Assembly: GCA_040367435.1 (NCBI GenBank)
Contig: BAABWY010000004.1
Coordinates: forward strand, 248,001-312,000
Length of the DNA: 64,000 nt
Direction: 5' to 3'
Source: Hyphomicrobiales bacterium 4NK60-0047b
GTDB lineage: Bacteria > Pseudomonadota > Alphaproteobacteria > Rhizobiales > HXMU1428-3
A program made the translations under genes and the position numbers. Numbering within the stretch: position 1 is the stretch's first letter; each line of letters starts with the position of its first letter. Below, in pieces: positions 20,321 through 30,810 of the stretch. A model generated the notes under the pieces. It ran no database searches. It saw nothing but the letters and a program-made list of their open reading frames with translations, and was not told where the DNA came from.

Positions 20321-21631
20321 CTACTCAGCAGCTACTGGCTCGCCAACTGCCCCATCAGGGTCTGGGTTGGCTGCGTATTGATCAATTCGTTCTTCAATCA
20401 CATGTCGGAAATGACGGATCAGACCTTGTACTGGCCAGGCTGCTGCATCTCCAAGGGCGCAAATTGTATGCCCTTCAACTTGTTTTGAAACTTCAAACAA
20501 CATGTCGATTTCGCGTTTTGTTGCCTGGCCTTTGACCATGCGCTCAAGAACACGCCACATCCAGCCTGTGCCCTCACGGCATGGTGTGCATTGGCCGCAA
20601 CTTTCATGCTTATAAAAGTAAGCAAGACGGGCAATGGCTGCGATCATGTCGGTCGATTTATCCATTACGATAACGGCCGCGGTTCCGAGCCCTGATTGCA
20701 AACCACTTAGGCAATCAAAGTCCATTGTGGCATCCATCATTTGTTCCGCTGGAACACAAGGAACTGATGAGCCGCCTGGTATGACAGCCAGCAAATTATC
20801 CCAGCCGCCTCTGACACCACCGCAGTGTTTGTCGATCATTTCTTTGAATGGGATGCCCATTTCTTCTTCAAATGTGCTTGGCGTGTTAATATGGCCTGAC
20901 ACACAAAAGAGCTTTGTGCCTGTGTTGTTTGGCTTGCCTAATCCTGCAAACCATCCACCGCCCCTGCGAAGAATAGTTGGGGTCACAGCGATTGATTCAA
21001 CATTATTCACAGTTGTCGGTGCGCCATAAAGGCCAACGTTTGCCGGGAATGGCGGCTTGAGGCGTGGTTGGCCTTTTTTACCTTCAATTGATTCAATCAG
21101 CGCTGTTTCTTCACCGCAAATATAGGCGCCCGCTCCATGATGGACATAACAATCAAAGTCCCATCCATGAACATTGTTTTTGCCGATTAATTTAGTTTCA
21201 TATGCTTCATCAATGGCGCGTTGTAGTGCTTCTCTTTCGCGAATAAATTCGCCGCGCACATAGATGTAACAGGTGTGAGCTGCCATTGCGAAAGAAGCTA
21301 AGAGTGCCCCTTCAACCAAATGGTGAGGATCATTGCGCAAGATGTCTCGATCTTTGCAAGTACCTGGCTCAGATTCGTCCGCGTTGATGACCAAATAATG
21401 AGGGCGCCCATCAGATTCTTTTGGCATAAACGACCATTTTAAACCTGTTGGGAAACCAGCGCCACCACGGCCCCGCAGACCCGATGATTTCACTTCATCG
21501 ATAATCCAATCACGGCCTTTATCGATGAAAAATTTTGTGCTGTCCCATGAGCCGCGTTTACGGGCCCCTTCTAGGCCAACATCTTTCATGCCGTAAAGAT
21601 TTGTAAAAATACGATCTTTATCCTGGAGCAT
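20321..21631 (-). CDS. nuoF: NADH-quinone oxidoreductase subunit F (NADH/FMN-binding)
   Basis: Electron-input subunit of complex I that oxidises NADH via FMN; 436 residues. It has [16 protein letters not shown] for NADH and FMN, and the N3 cluster motif [15 protein letters not shown] plus the later cysteine in [13 protein letters not shown]. Its ATG shares one base with the nuoE stop (TAATG). Confidence 0.97.
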   Translation of the reverse strand: MLQDKDRIFTNLYGMKDVGLEGARKRGSWDSTKFFIDKGRDWIIDEVKSSGLRGRGGAGFPTGLKWSFMPKESDGRPHYLVINADESEPGTCKDRDILRNDPHHLVEGALLASFAMAAHTCYIYVRGEFIREREALQRAIDEAYETKLIGKNNVHGWDFDCYVHHGAGAYICGEETALIESIEGKKGQPRLKPPFPANVGLYGAPTTVNNVESIAVTPTILRRGGGWFAGLGKPNNTGTKLFCVSGHINTPSTFEEEMGIPFKEMIDKHCGGVRGGWDNLLAVIPGGSSVPCVPAEQMMDATMDFDCLSGLQSGLGTAAVIVMDKSTDMIAAIARLAYFYKHESCGQCTPCREGTGWMWRVLERMVKGQATKREIDMLFEVSKQVEGHTICALGDAAAWPVQGLIRHFRHVIEERIDQYAANPDPDGAVGEPVAAE

Positions 21632-22803
21632 TATTTATCTCCTTTCGGCGTATCATTTTTGGGTGCATCATCGTAATTTGCCCGTTTAGAAAATTCTGTC
21701 TCTTCACCACTGGCCAATCTTTTGGCTTGCTCTAACCAACCTTCACGATCGATACGGCCTTTAAAGGAAAGACTGTTATCAACCCAAGCGATGTTTTCAC
21801 GTGTCCAGCTTGCGATTTGGTCAAAATGGTAAAAGCCAAGTGCATTTAGTGTGGCTTCCAGTTTTGGGCCAACGCCTTTAATCATTTTTAGGTCATCGCC
21901 ATTACCATCTCTTGGACCGTCCAGATATTCGGGGCGATCCTCATCGGAGACGGTATCATCTGCTGTTTTACCTTCTGAGGACTTTTCAGAAAGTGCAGTA
22001 GCTGCAGCGCTTTTTAGATCGTCTGAAGATTTATCAGCTGATGAGTTTTCTTTAGAAGATGCTTCATTTTTTTCAGTTGTTTTTTCTTCAGTGACTACAG
22101 TACTCACGGCTGTTAGGATTTCTCCTGTCGCTTCTTCTTGAGATACGGGTGCTTCTGCCACATCCGAAGCGCTGCTTGATAAGTTTAGCGGTACATAGTC
22201 AGGCACGTCTGTTAGTGTTGTTAGACCACTTTCAGGGCAAGATAAGGTGCGCTCGATTTGTGGGCCTGGTTTTGGCTGTTCACCTTTAGCGAATGCGTCT
22301 AGCAAGTCTTCTAGTGCTTTTTCATCCAAGTCTTCATAAGTATCTTTGAAAATCTGGATCATTGGTGCGTTTACACAGGCGCCTAGACACTCAACTTCTT
22401 CCCAAGAGAAATCACCATCTTCTGATAAGGTGTGAGGTGTTTTTGAAATGCGTTTTTTGCAAATCTCGATGAGTTCTTTAGAGCCACGCAACATACAAGG
22501 TGTTGTACCACAAACTTGAACATGAGCTTTTTTACCGACCGGTGAAAGCTGGAACATAGTGTAAAATGTCGCCACTTCATAAACACGGATGTAGGCCATG
22601 CCTAAAAGGTCTGCGACTTTGCGCATGGCTGGTTCTGAGGTCCAGCCATCATTTTGTTCCTGAGCGCGCCACAAAAGTGGAATAACTGCTGAACGTTCTT
22701 TTCCAACCGGATATTTTTTAATAAGTTCTTCCGCCCAAATCATATTTTCGGCGTTAAACTCGAATTTTTCTGGTTGCTCTTGTGCAATACGTCTTACACT
22801 CAT
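21631..22803 (-). CDS. nuoE: NADH-quinone oxidoreductase subunit E with long C-terminal extension
   Basis: Thioredoxin-fold 2Fe-2S subunit (cluster N1a); residues 1-190 are the standard domain, with cysteines in QVCGTTPC and [11 protein letters not shown]. The chain is 390 residues, about twice the core. After a serine/glutamate/lysine-rich linker (about 225-290) comes a domain starting [20 protein letters not shown], a helix-hairpin-helix-like segment, followed by FHFDQIASW-type sequence (here YHFDQIASW). Long NuoE proteins of this type occur in Rhizobiales; the role of the tail is unknown. Start overlaps the nuoD stop by four bases. Confidence 0.95.
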   Translation of the reverse strand: MSVRRIAQEQPEKFEFNAENMIWAEELIKKYPVGKERSAVIPLLWRAQEQNDGWTSEPAMRKVADLLGMAYIRVYEVATFYTMFQLSPVGKKAHVQVCGTTPCMLRGSKELIEICKKRISKTPHTLSEDGDFSWEEVECLGACVNAPMIQIFKDTYEDLDEKALEDLLDAFAKGEQPKPGPQIERTLSCPESGLTTLTDVPDYVPLNLSSSASDVAEAPVSQEEATGEILTAVSTVVTEEKTTEKNEASSKENSSADKSSDDLKSAAATALSEKSSEGKTADDTVSDEDRPEYLDGPRDGNGDDLKMIKGVGPKLEATLNALGFYHFDQIASWTRENIAWVDNSLSFKGRIDREGWLEQAKRLASGEETEFSKRANYDDAPKNDTPKGDK

Positions 22804-23984
22804 CGATCAACCTCCCCAAACACAATATCTAATGAGCCCAAAATGGCTGATACGTCTGCTAGCATGTGTCCTCTATTTAAGAAATCCATTGCTGAAAGAT
22901 GGGCGAACCCGGGCGCTCTAATTTTGCATCGATATGGTTTATTAGACCCGTCTGCAACTAGATATACACCAAACTCACCTTTAGGAGCTTCAACGGCGGC
23001 GTAAACTTCGCCTGCCGGAACTTTCACGCCTTCAGTGTAGAGTTTGAAGTGATGGATCAATGCTTCCATTGATTCTTTCATTTCATTGCGGCGTGGTGGT
23101 GCGTATTTATTGTCTTCAACAATCACTGGTCCGTCTGTTGTCTTTAGTAAGTCACAACATTGCTTCATAAGTGAAACTGACTGACGCATTTCTTCCATAC
23201 GAATGAGATAGCGATCATAACAATCGCCATTTTTACCAATCGGTATATCAAACTTCAGTTCGTCGTAAATTTCATAGGGTTGAGATTTTCTCAGGTCCCA
23301 TGCGGCACCTGAGCCACGAACCATCACACCTGAAAAGCCCCAAGCCAGTGCATCTTCTAGACTGACAACGCCGATATCTACATTTCGTTGTTTGAAAATA
23401 CGGTTGTCTGTCAGAAGGGTTTCGATATCATCACAAACCTTCAAGAAAGGATCGCAAAAATCATAAATATCCTGGATCAGGTCTTCGGGTAAATCCTGAT
23501 GAACGCCGCCAACGCGGAAATAAGCTGCGTGCATGCGTGATCCTGATGCGCGTTCATAAAAGATCATCAGTTTTTCGCGTTCTTCAAAGCCCCAAAGAGG
23601 AGGTGTTAGTGCGCCGACGTCCATGGCTTGTGTTGTGATGTTCAAAAGATGTGAGAGTAGGCGCCCGATTTCCGAATAAAGAACACGGATGATTTGACCG
23701 CGGCGCGGGATATCGATTTTTAAAAGCTTTTCGGCTGTCATGCAGAATGCATGCTCTTGATTCATTGGTGCAACATAATCTAAGCGATCAAAATAAGGGA
23801 CCGCTTGGGCATATGTTTTTGATTCAATTAATTTTTCTGTACCACGATGGAGCAAACCAATGTGCGGGTCAACCCGCTCAACGATTTCGCCATCAAGCTC
23901 AAGGACAAGACGTAGAACACCGTGCGCTGCCGGGTGTTGCGGGCCGAAATTGATGCTGAAATTTCTTAAACTTGTTTCTGACAT
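22800..23984 (-). CDS. nuoD: NADH-quinone oxidoreductase subunit D
   Basis: 49-kDa type subunit that forms the quinone-binding site with NuoB; 394 residues. The signature [21 protein letters not shown] is at the N-terminus, with [14 protein letters not shown] next and the carboxyl end [11 protein letters not shown]. The ATG follows AAGGATAAG, five bases after the nuoC stop. Confidence 0.97.
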   Translation of the reverse strand: MSETSLRNFSINFGPQHPAAHGVLRLVLELDGEIVERVDPHIGLLHRGTEKLIESKTYAQAVPYFDRLDYVAPMNQEHAFCMTAEKLLKIDIPRRGQIIRVLYSEIGRLLSHLLNITTQAMDVGALTPPLWGFEEREKLMIFYERASGSRMHAAYFRVGGVHQDLPEDLIQDIYDFCDPFLKVCDDIETLLTDNRIFKQRNVDIGVVSLEDALAWGFSGVMVRGSGAAWDLRKSQPYEIYDELKFDIPIGKNGDCYDRYLIRMEEMRQSVSLMKQCCDLLKTTDGPVIVEDNKYAPPRRNEMKESMEALIHHFKLYTEGVKVPAGEVYAAVEAPKGEFGVYLVADGSNKPYRCKIRAPGFAHLSAMDFLNRGHMLADVSAILGSLDIVFGEVDR

Positions 23985-23989
23985 CTGAC

Positions 23990-24601
23990 TTATCCTTCAC
24001 CCTCACCCGCTTTTTCATCGCCAGGCAGGACATAGTCTGTCCCTTCCCACGGGCTTTGAAAGTCAAAGTTTCTGAACTCTTGTGGTAGTTTAACAGGCTC
24101 ATAAACAACGCGTTTTTGCGTTTCGTCATACCGGACTTCAACATAACCAGTTGTTGGAAAATCTTTACGCAATGGATAGCCTTGAAATCCATAATCTGTA
24201 AGAAGGCGCCGCAAATCTGGGTGACCATCAAAGGCGATGCCGTACATATCATAGGCTTCCCGTTCAAGCCAAAGTGCGCCAGGGTAGACTGACACACAAC
24301 TTGGAACAGGTGTGTCTTCATCTGTTTCCAACTTCACACGAACACGGTTGTTTTGCTTTAAACTCAGCAAGTGATAGACCACTTCAAAACGATTTTCTCT
24401 TTCAGGGTAATCTACTCCGCATAGATCAATGATGCAGTTGAATTTACACTGAGGGTCGTCTCTTAGGAATTTTAATACACTTAAGATTTCGTCGCGCTCG
24501 ACGATTAATGTGAGTTCGTCATGCTCAACGGTTGCAGTTTTGACACCGCTGGCCATTTTAGAGCAGATAAAATCTCCAATATCCTGCAATCCGCTTTGCA
24601 A
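23990..24601 (-). CDS. nuoC: NADH-quinone oxidoreductase subunit C
   Basis: 30-kDa type hydrophilic subunit; 203 residues. The hallmark region [27 protein letters not shown] then PLRKDFP is present. The start is a TTG at 24599-24601: AAAGGAG lies six bases upstream, and the first in-frame ATG is 15 codons further in, which would remove conserved sequence. The rare start may lower its translation. Confidence 0.95.
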   Translation of the reverse strand: MQSGLQDIGDFICSKMASGVKTATVEHDELTLIVERDEILSVLKFLRDDPQCKFNCIIDLCGVDYPERENRFEVVYHLLSLKQNNRVRVKLETDEDTPVPSCVSVYPGALWLEREAYDMYGIAFDGHPDLRRLLTDYGFQGYPLRKDFPTTGYVEVRYDETQKRVVYEPVKLPQEFRNFDFQSPWEGTDYVLPGDEKAGEGEG

Positions 24602-24692
24602 AACTGTCTCCTTTAAAGATCTTAAGTCTTTTATCTCAGAAACATTCTTTCTGAAATTTTCAAAACCTAACTCAAATCAAAACACTCAGTTA

Positions 24693-24717
24693 TGAGCACT
24701 CACCCCGCAAGTGCTCA
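24693..24717. repeat. Intercistronic hairpin between nuoB and nuoC
   Basis: A perfect 8-bp stem, TGAGCACT 24693-24700 with AGTGCTCA 24710-24717, in the 129-base gap between nuoB and nuoC. There is no T-run, so it is more likely an mRNA processing or stabilising stem than a terminator. Confidence 0.6.
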
Positions 24718-24730
24718 CCCCATTTAGTGC

Positions 24731-25324
24731 TTAGCGCTCAATTGTTCCTGTCCGGCGTATTTTCTTTTGTAGTAAAAGAATGCCGTAGACCAGTGCTTCT
24801 GCTGTTGGAGGGCACCCAGGGACATATACATCCACTGGTAGAACCCTGTCACAACCACGAACCACTGAGTATGAATAGTGATAATAGCCACCACCGTTTG
24901 CACAACTTCCCATAGAAATTACATAACGAGGTTCTGGCATTTGATCGTAAACTTTACGAATGGCTGGTGCCATTTTGTTTGTTAATGTGCCAGCTACAAT
25001 GATCACATCTGATTGACGAGGGCTGGCTCTTGGAGCAAAACCAAATCGTTCAACGTCGTAGCGTGGCATTGAGGCTTGCATCATTTCGACAGCGCAACAA
25101 GCCAGACCAAATGTCATCCACATTAATGACCCAGTTCTTGCCCACTGGATGAGGTCTTCATAGGCCGCAACAACAAAGCCCTGATCTGTTAAATTGCCAG
25201 ATAATTCATTGAAATAAGGATCGTCAGCGCGCATGATCTTACCATTGGCATCTCTTAGACCTTGTTCCATTTCGGGAGACCAATTCATCTCATTATTAAA
25301 TGGAGGTTTTGTTATTAATCCCAT
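24731..25324 (-). CDS. nuoB: NADH-quinone oxidoreductase subunit B (cluster N2)
   Basis: Carries the terminal 4Fe-4S cluster N2 next to the quinone site; about 197 residues from the ATG at 25322-25324. The tandem cysteines in [11 protein letters not shown] and the other ligands in [15 protein letters not shown] and YVPGCPP are all present. This start overlaps the nuoA stop region by ten bases; a frame extending 24 codons further into nuoA is discarded as it lacks a ribosome site and conserved sequence. Confidence 0.96.
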   Translation of the reverse strand: MGLITKPPFNNEMNWSPEMEQGLRDANGKIMRADDPYFNELSGNLTDQGFVVAAYEDLIQWARTGSLMWMTFGLACCAVEMMQASMPRYDVERFGFAPRASPRQSDVIIVAGTLTNKMAPAIRKVYDQMPEPRYVISMGSCANGGGYYHYSYSVVRGCDRVLPVDVYVPGCPPTAEALVYGILLLQKKIRRTGTIER

Positions 25325-25680
25325 TCGAGGGCTCCTTTTTTCCAAGCATAGATCAGACCTATTGTCAGTTCGCCTAAGAAAATCATCATCGCCCAAAAAC
25401 CAACATCACCAATTTCTTTAAATGTGAGGGCCCATGGGAATAGGAAGACGGCCTCAAGGTCAAAAATGATGAACAACATTGCGACTAGATAAAATCGCAC
25501 ATCAAACTTCATTCTTGCATCGTCAAATGGTTCAAAACCACATTCGTAAGGTGAGAGTTTTTCTTTATCAGGCTGTTTGTAGGCAACTAGAAACGGGGCA
25601 GCCATTAAAGCTAATGCAATAACAGCAGCTATTCCTATAAATATCGCGATTGGCAGATATTGCGCGGCTACTGTATCCAT
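25315..25680 (-). CDS. nuoA: NADH-quinone oxidoreductase subunit A
   Basis: First gene of the complex I operon; 121-residue, three-helix membrane subunit. The loop [43 protein letters not shown] is diagnostic. The ATG at 25678-25680 follows GAGGGCAAAAAT. An in-frame ATG nine codons upstream is less likely because it has no ribosome site. Confidence 0.96.
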   Translation of the reverse strand: MDTVAAQYLPIAIFIGIAAVIALALMAAPFLVAYKQPDKEKLSPYECGFEPFDDARMKFDVRFYLVAMLFIIFDLEAVFLFPWALTFKEIGDVGFWAMMIFLGELTIGLIYAWKKGALEWD

Positions 25681-26212
25681 ATTTTTGCCCTCATTTTCAT
25701 GCAACACTTAAAATTGGTATTGCTTGTCATGTGTGTGGCTGTGGTCAAGGAAAGTGTAGACTAATTTGCAGGTTATGCACCTTCAAATTTATAATGTCTT
25801 GCTCAATTATCTGATTTTTACACAATCAAGATTATTTTTAACCGTGACCAATGACAGAATTGTCATAAATCGTAGGTTAAGATAATTCAGCACAGACTAA
25901 TCACCTTTGTTAGTCACCCTTTGATGTCCACCTCTAAAGCCGCGTCTATTTTTTAAAATTTATCGTATTATAAATTTTGCAGACTGCTTTTTTTTCAGCA
26001 AGTGGCGAAACCGCGCAGCGACATTTTTTCCTCTAAACAGCAAAGTCTTTATTTTTGTTTAACTGACTCGCGCCATATGTGCAGATTTTTATTATTCGTA
26101 CAAGTCCAAGAATGACTTTTTATTGGATTTTTGACCTACTAATTTATTGTTTTTACGGGTGAGCATAAAATTTGAGAAATTTGAAACTCTTATCTTGCTG
26201 AGTTCATTGTTT
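25681..26212 (-). promoter_or_regulatory. Leader and promoter region of the nuo operon
   Basis: A 532-base AT-rich gap that must hold the nuo promoter. On the minus strand CTTGACC (complement near 25743-25749) matches an alphaproteobacterial -35 element; a matching -10 in the AAGCAATACC stretch is poor, so the assignment is tentative. The remainder has long T and A runs and no convincing open frame or strong inverted repeat. Confidence 0.35.
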
Positions 26213-26701
26213 TCATTTATCTAAAAGGTTTACGCACGGCTCAGCTGCAATCATACAAAGCACTGATGTTCCTACATTTCCCTCTTTATCATTGCCAAAA
26301 CCGATGCGCCTGCATTCATATTTTTTATTCTTGGCTGAATCCCACTGACTATAAACACTTCCATAGCGCTTTTTAACGCTTTCGGCCCATTTCGCTTTTG
26401 TTTTATATTCAGCTGTTCTTTGCCATCCATCTCGCATAAATAGATGTTCAGATTTGATCTCTATTTTATTGACGCAGTGCTTTTTAGGATTACTGAGACT
26501 AACCTTACTCAACCCAACATACTGGTTTATTTGTATAAAATCATGCCTTACCGAGCCTGATTTTACTGATTGTATGTGGGAAAAAATGATGAAAATTGCT
26601 GCGCTGAAAGCAACACAATAAATTGCCGCTTTTTCTATTCCCCAACTTTCTGGGAGATCCCGTGCTGGAGAGCATTTGTTTAATGATCTTCGCTTTTTCA
26701 T
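26213..26701 (-). CDS. Hypothetical membrane-anchored protein
   Basis: 162 residues. A basic N-terminus is followed by one hydrophobic segment (about residues 26-45), then an exported domain with six cysteines placed as possible disulfide pairs and the pattern AKWAESVKKRYGSVYSQWDSAK, CRRIGFG, C-x5-PC. This repeated W/Y-and-Cys layout looks like a genuine periplasmic domain, but I do not recognise the family. The ATG at 26701 has only a weak ribosome site. It sits between the nuo promoter and tRNA-Asp on the same strand. Confidence 0.65.
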   Translation of the reverse strand: MKKRRSLNKCSPARDLPESWGIEKAAIYCVAFSAAIFIIFSHIQSVKSGSVRHDFIQINQYVGLSKVSLSNPKKHCVNKIEIKSEHLFMRDGWQRTAEYKTKAKWAESVKKRYGSVYSQWDSAKNKKYECRRIGFGNDKEGNVGTSVLCMIAAEPCVNLLDK

Positions 26702-26838
26702 CTTTTAAGGATGTGAGAAAATTGATGTCTCTGTCAACTCTACAGATTGCCTAGTTTTATAATAGCAATCACATATCCACTATGAATGAAATCTCAATTA
26801 ATGGAAGTTGTTTTCAGGAAAAGAGTTTTTAGAAAAAA

Positions 26839-26915
26839 TGGCGGGAGTGACGAGACTCGAACTCGCGGCCTCTGGCGTGACAGGCCAGCGCTCTAACCAA
26901 CTGAGCTACACCCCC
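26839..26915 (-). tRNA. tRNA-Asp (GTC)
   Basis: 77-nt tRNA including an encoded CCA. Acceptor GGGGGTG pairs with CACTCCC, D-arm GCTC/GAGC, anticodon stem CTGGC/GCCAG with loop CTGTCAC (anticodon GTC), T-arm GCGAG/CTCGT. Base G at position 73 fits aspartate identity. Confidence 0.95.
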
Positions 26916-27467
26916 GCAACCGAACAAAATCGGTAAATCTCTTATGAGCACATCAATCATTCTGTGCAGTTGAGAAGTGCCGTTTGTAGCTCGCGGAATC
27001 GCGTTCGTCAAGACATTTTCATGACTATTTTTAAATTATACTATTTTTATTTTTCTTTTTAATTTTCTACCAAAATAGATGGAATATTTTTCATAAATAT
27101 CAATTCACTAATTTGTACCAACCTGTTTTGAAAGTATATTAGTTTGGAATTGTTTTTATTTTTCTAATAAAATTTTTTCCCCTCTTCTCAATCGATATAA
27201 TTTTTAATTTAGTCTTCCCTTTTTAATATCTGTGTTCATCTGATTTGAACATATTTATGCGGTTTTTGAACTTTGTTAATTCGTCAGTTTGGTCTCAAGC
27301 TAGTCATATAGGGTTTTAGATGAAAATAAGCTATCTAATTGGTGGGATATAGTTGTTGGTGCAGATTCAACGAGGGGTAAAAGATAATTTATACGATAAA
27401 ATTTTCTTTTTATCGCATACTTATTACTGTCACATTGTTTTTAAACTATAATGACAGAAGATAAAAA
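26916..27467. other. AT-rich intergenic region with no recognised gene
   Basis: About 550 bases, visibly richer in A and T than the core genes. No RNA gene, strong hairpin or believable frame was seen. It must contain the promoter of the methyltransferase-like gene; short TATAAT-like strings are too common here to choose one. Confidence 0.5.
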
Positions 27468-28268
27468 ATGAATACACAAGATCTATTGAGTAGAATTGAT
27501 GACCTTTTTAGTGATGGTGTTAATTATGCTCCTGAGCTTTTATCCAAGTTTACTGAAGATGATTTTGCACAGCTGAACCTTTCCTACATATATGGAGGGA
27601 AAGGTAGTGGCTCCGGATACCTTCAATGGCTGACACTTTTAGCGGAACATTCAAAGGCAAAGACTATTGTTGAACTGGGGAACCGTTACGGGGTTAGCTC
27701 AAATACAATTTATAGCGGACTAAAATCCAACCAAAAATTCTATAGTCTAGACACCGACATAGACCAAAGATACGTTCCCGATTTCGTTAAAAACGATGAC
27801 CGGGTGGATTTCATTACGGGAAATTGTCTTGATCTCAATATTTATGAAAATTCCAAATTTGATATTCCATTTAACATTGATATTTTATGGACAGATACTC
27901 TTCATTCTCTAGAGCAACTATCTAATGAAATGTCTGTTTACGAACCGCTGCTTTCCAATGAAGCCCTGATTGTTATTGATGACATCAACTTGAATGACAA
28001 GAGAGAATTTTTTGATAAGTCACCGTATGAAAAATTTGATTTAACTTCTGTTTGTCATGATACAGGTTTTGGTGTCATAGATTTTAAAAGAAATGAAAAG
28101 GATAGACAACTTTCAGACGAGGACCGTCTATCCCTTGCCCTTAAGAATTCTAGAAACATTATTAAAAAGCAAAAAAGAAAAGAACTTCTAGAAAAGTTTG
28201 AACCGTCCAATATTGTTTTTCGGATCAGATCAAAACTTGGTAGAATTAAAAGAACTATAGTAAAGTAA
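27468..28268 (+). CDS. Class I SAM-dependent methyltransferase-like protein
   Basis: 266 residues. Residues 66-80 (TIVELGNRYGVSSNTIY) resemble motif I of Rossmann-fold methyltransferases of the CmcI/Methyltransf_24 type, FYSLDTD would carry the acidic ribose-binding residue, and ALIVIDDINLND fits the strand-5 acidic loop. The canonical glycine-rich loop is weak (E-L-G-N-R-Y-G), so activity is uncertain. The C-terminus is lysine/arginine rich. AGAAGATAAAAA precedes the ATG. It ends two bases from the converging phage-like small gene, and its AT-rich composition and lone position suggest acquisition by transfer. Confidence 0.7.
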   Translation: MNTQDLLSRIDDLFSDGVNYAPELLSKFTEDDFAQLNLSYIYGGKGSGSGYLQWLTLLAEHSKAKTIVELGNRYGVSSNTIYSGLKSNQKFYSLDTDIDQRYVPDFVKNDDRVDFITGNCLDLNIYENSKFDIPFNIDILWTDTLHSLEQLSNEMSVYEPLLSNEALIVIDDINLNDKREFFDKSPYEKFDLTSVCHDTGFGVIDFKRNEKDRQLSDEDRLSLALKNSRNIIKKQKRKELLEKFEPSNIVFRIRSKLGRIKRTIVK

Positions 28269-28270
28269 TC

Positions 28271-28510
28271 CTAATTAGAAAGAATAGCGTCAGGTTCCAG
28301 GCCTAAAACTTCTAATAAATTTCTAGCATTTTTATCATCTATTTTAATTTCTGATGCTGCACTCCATTTTTCATAAAGAAGTTCATCTGATTTAAGAATT
28401 TTCAATGCGTCCTTAAACTTATGCATAGCCTCAAGCCGTTTGATTAATTCTAATTTTGAGATTGAGTGAACTTTTATATTTTTTATTTTTCTTCTTCTAA
28501 TTGCTGCCAT
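28271..28510 (-). CDS. Small tail-fibre-associated-like protein
   Basis: 79 residues, basic N-terminus (AAIRRRKIKNIK), then mostly helix, ending ARNLLEVLGLEPDAILSN. The W-x-x-A...I-x-I-D-D...LLE-x-LGL pattern resembles small proteins encoded just after phage tail-fibre genes. The ATG at 28508-28510 follows GGAG, and it overlaps the end of the DUF2793 gene, so the two are coupled. Function unknown; a tail-fibre accessory role is inferred from context. Confidence 0.65.
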   Translation of the reverse strand: MAAIRRRKIKNIKVHSISKLELIKRLEAMHKFKDALKILKSDELLYEKWSAASEIKIDDKNARNLLEVLGLEPDAILSN

Positions 28511-28514
28511 TTTT

Positions 28515-30737
28515 TTAACTCCACTTAAAACCAATGCCATGAATTGACATAAGCTTATTGTTTAAGGTTTCAATTCTCCATTTCATATCAGTGCTACTTG
28601 TTTGACCTGATAAATCTATTCCATCTGCATCATATAACTTCACACCATTTACAGACAATCCTGTGTCTTCCAAACTCCCAGTAATCCAATTAGAACCATT
28701 GTCTCTGGAAGCAGCTACTATTAAGTCGGTGTTAAGTGTAATATTTTCAGCTGTTTCTATTTGAACAAAAATTCTAGCCTGGGATGGGGAATTATCAGCA
28801 GTGAACGTATTGGACTGAATGATCATATTTGCTGGAGTTGATGGCTCATAAAACATTACTTCAGCTAAGTGGGCATAATCGGATGATGGTGTGATCATAA
28901 CCCAAAAATAGTCCCAAGTCGTGTTTGTATCTGACGAGTTAATTGTCACTACAGCACCTGCGCTATTTAGGAACTGACCACTAGTACCTAGCAATGTCCC
29001 ATCAGTCGGGCCTGTTGGGACACTCCCGTTTTTTCCGTATAAGTCTATCGTAATATTAAGGCTACCACCAGCATAACCATAAGATACAGCGCCGTAACAC
29101 ACCACATGAGATATTTTCTTAGGAGAAGAAGTCGCGTTCTTACCAACATAGCCAAATGTTGTTCCTGCAGCTCCTTGATATGCTGTTGCAGTACTATCAG
29201 TTGATGAAACAGTGTCGAATGCTGCTTGTAATCCACTTCCTCCTGTCATGTCGCCAATAACGCTACCAAAGCCACTTGAGATTGATAGCCCACCTGACGT
29301 GCCTCCATATTTACTTTCAGTAGGAATATAAATTTGATTTGATGATCCTGTTACATCTACATCAGTTTCATCATCAAACGGATCTATTATTCCGTCAGTT
29401 AAAATTGCTGTATCCCCCTCTAAATCTGCCAGCCTTAATTGCATCATTAATAGTTCTGTTATTGAGACTGGTGAACCTCCTGAACCTGAAGAGAGGTTAG
29501 CTATAGTTTGTGCTGTTACAGTTTTTAAATTATTACCATCACTCACATCTTGAATGATCACTTTGTCCGTACTGTTTAAACTCACATTTGGTATTGATGC
29601 GCCGTTTAAAGCTGAAATGACATTTGTCTCATCTGTGACATCTGCAAGTGGTTCAATCGCTGCTAATTTGGAAGCTGCCGTATCATCATATGCATTGGTA
29701 TCTGTTTCCGCTTCATATAGCACTTTTATTTCAGCGCCTGTAAGGTCAGTTGTAGCACCTGTCTCTATTGAAGCGAGTTTGCTTTGCTGTGTGTCATCGA
29801 AGTTGTTTGTATCGGCCTCAGCAAACAACGCTGTTTTAATCTCACTACCGGTTTGGTCTGCTGTAGCATTATCTTCAACATTTAGAAGTGAGCGAACTTG
29901 TGAAGCGCTCAATGCTTCTTGCGCTCCGGTTCCTACTGTTAACCTGCCAATTAAAACATTTTGTGAAACGCCGCCAATTTCATCAAAGCTATAATCATTT
30001 GCCTCAGCAATCACCGAGCCTGTTCTTCCAAAGACAGAATTGACCGCAGTTCCACCAGCTGAAAATGTCGTATTCGGGAATGACACTTCACCTGTGTCTT
30101 TATCAATGACTATTCCATCATGAAAAGTTGTTCCGTCTGGACTAACTTTCATATGGAAATCATCATCACCTGTTAGACCAAATTCTGCGCGGCCAGAAAA
30201 TGCAGTTTGAAACATAACGCTTGCATTATCAGCAACAAGGTTTTTATTTATTTTTAATTGATGATCAGACCCATCGTGATTAAACAAAGTGGCATCTGAG
30301 TTTAGTGATAATTTATTTGTTGTATCAGCTGTTGCATTCACTCCTAACAATCCACCTGTCACAGGGTTTAGGTTTGTGCTCCCTCCTCCGCCTGAACCTG
30401 TGAGCTCATTCCAAAGAGTTCCATCGAACACAGCTTGGGTATCTTCATCTCTAATCCAGGCAACCCAACCTTCAGTTGGTTCATAAAATCGCCATGCCCC
30501 ATCCTGCCAGGCTGCGAGTTGATTTTCTTTGCTTGCCCACTCAGCTGTCGCTCCGCTTGCGATGATATAGCAATTTCCTTCAACAGGCGATGATGGTGGT
30601 GTTGAGAGGTCTTTATCCTCAACCGTTAACTGCGTTAAGATATCAAGATTAGTAATCGCATCGTTATGAGTGACATGTTTTTGGGCTTGTGCACTTTGTA
30701 TAAAGGGAAGTTGTAGGTTTGCGGACTTATCACTCAT
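28515..30737 (-). CDS. DUF2793 domain tail-fibre-like protein (orphan)
   Basis: 740 residues from the ATG at 30735-30737, which follows AGGAATAG; a start nine codons earlier lacks a ribosome site. Residues 1-110 are a DUF2793 domain (LPFIQSAQAQKHVTHNDAI, EGNCYIIASGA, AAWQDGAWRFYEP), known from phage and gene-transfer-agent tail regions. Residues about 265-400 hold repeats of the form TGAEIK...AEADTNxxDDTxxSKLAxIE, typical of phage tail fibres. The remainder is Ser/Thr/Gly/Asn-rich beta structure with a C-terminal lectin-like or carbohydrate-contact domain. No other phage structural gene is in the window. Confidence 0.85.
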   Translation of the reverse strand: MSDKSANLQLPFIQSAQAQKHVTHNDAITNLDILTQLTVEDKDLSTPPSSPVEGNCYIIASGATAEWASKENQLAAWQDGAWRFYEPTEGWVAWIRDEDTQAVFDGTLWNELTGSGGGGSTNLNPVTGGLLGVNATADTTNKLSLNSDATLFNHDGSDHQLKINKNLVADNASVMFQTAFSGRAEFGLTGDDDFHMKVSPDGTTFHDGIVIDKDTGEVSFPNTTFSAGGTAVNSVFGRTGSVIAEANDYSFDEIGGVSQNVLIGRLTVGTGAQEALSASQVRSLLNVEDNATADQTGSEIKTALFAEADTNNFDDTQQSKLASIETGATTDLTGAEIKVLYEAETDTNAYDDTAASKLAAIEPLADVTDETNVISALNGASIPNVSLNSTDKVIIQDVSDGNNLKTVTAQTIANLSSGSGGSPVSITELLMMQLRLADLEGDTAILTDGIIDPFDDETDVDVTGSSNQIYIPTESKYGGTSGGLSISSGFGSVIGDMTGGSGLQAAFDTVSSTDSTATAYQGAAGTTFGYVGKNATSSPKKISHVVCYGAVSYGYAGGSLNITIDLYGKNGSVPTGPTDGTLLGTSGQFLNSAGAVVTINSSDTNTTWDYFWVMITPSSDYAHLAEVMFYEPSTPANMIIQSNTFTADNSPSQARIFVQIETAENITLNTDLIVAASRDNGSNWITGSLEDTGLSVNGVKLYDADGIDLSGQTSSTDMKWRIETLNNKLMSIHGIGFKWS

Positions 30738-30810
30738 TTTTACTATTCCTGTAGACCAACTCATTAATTTGTTCTGATCTAAGAAATATACAATAGTATT
30801 CTATAGCGGG

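Noticed and set aside
26829-27011. 60-codon frame over tRNA-Asp
   Set aside because: It runs antisense-free through the tRNA on the same strand, is formed by tRNA sequence, and shares no protein-like conservation.
28271-30737. Intact prophage or complete gene-transfer-agent cluster
   Set aside because: Only one fibre-like gene and one small gene are found; no integrase, capsid, terminase, portal or attachment-site repeat was seen.
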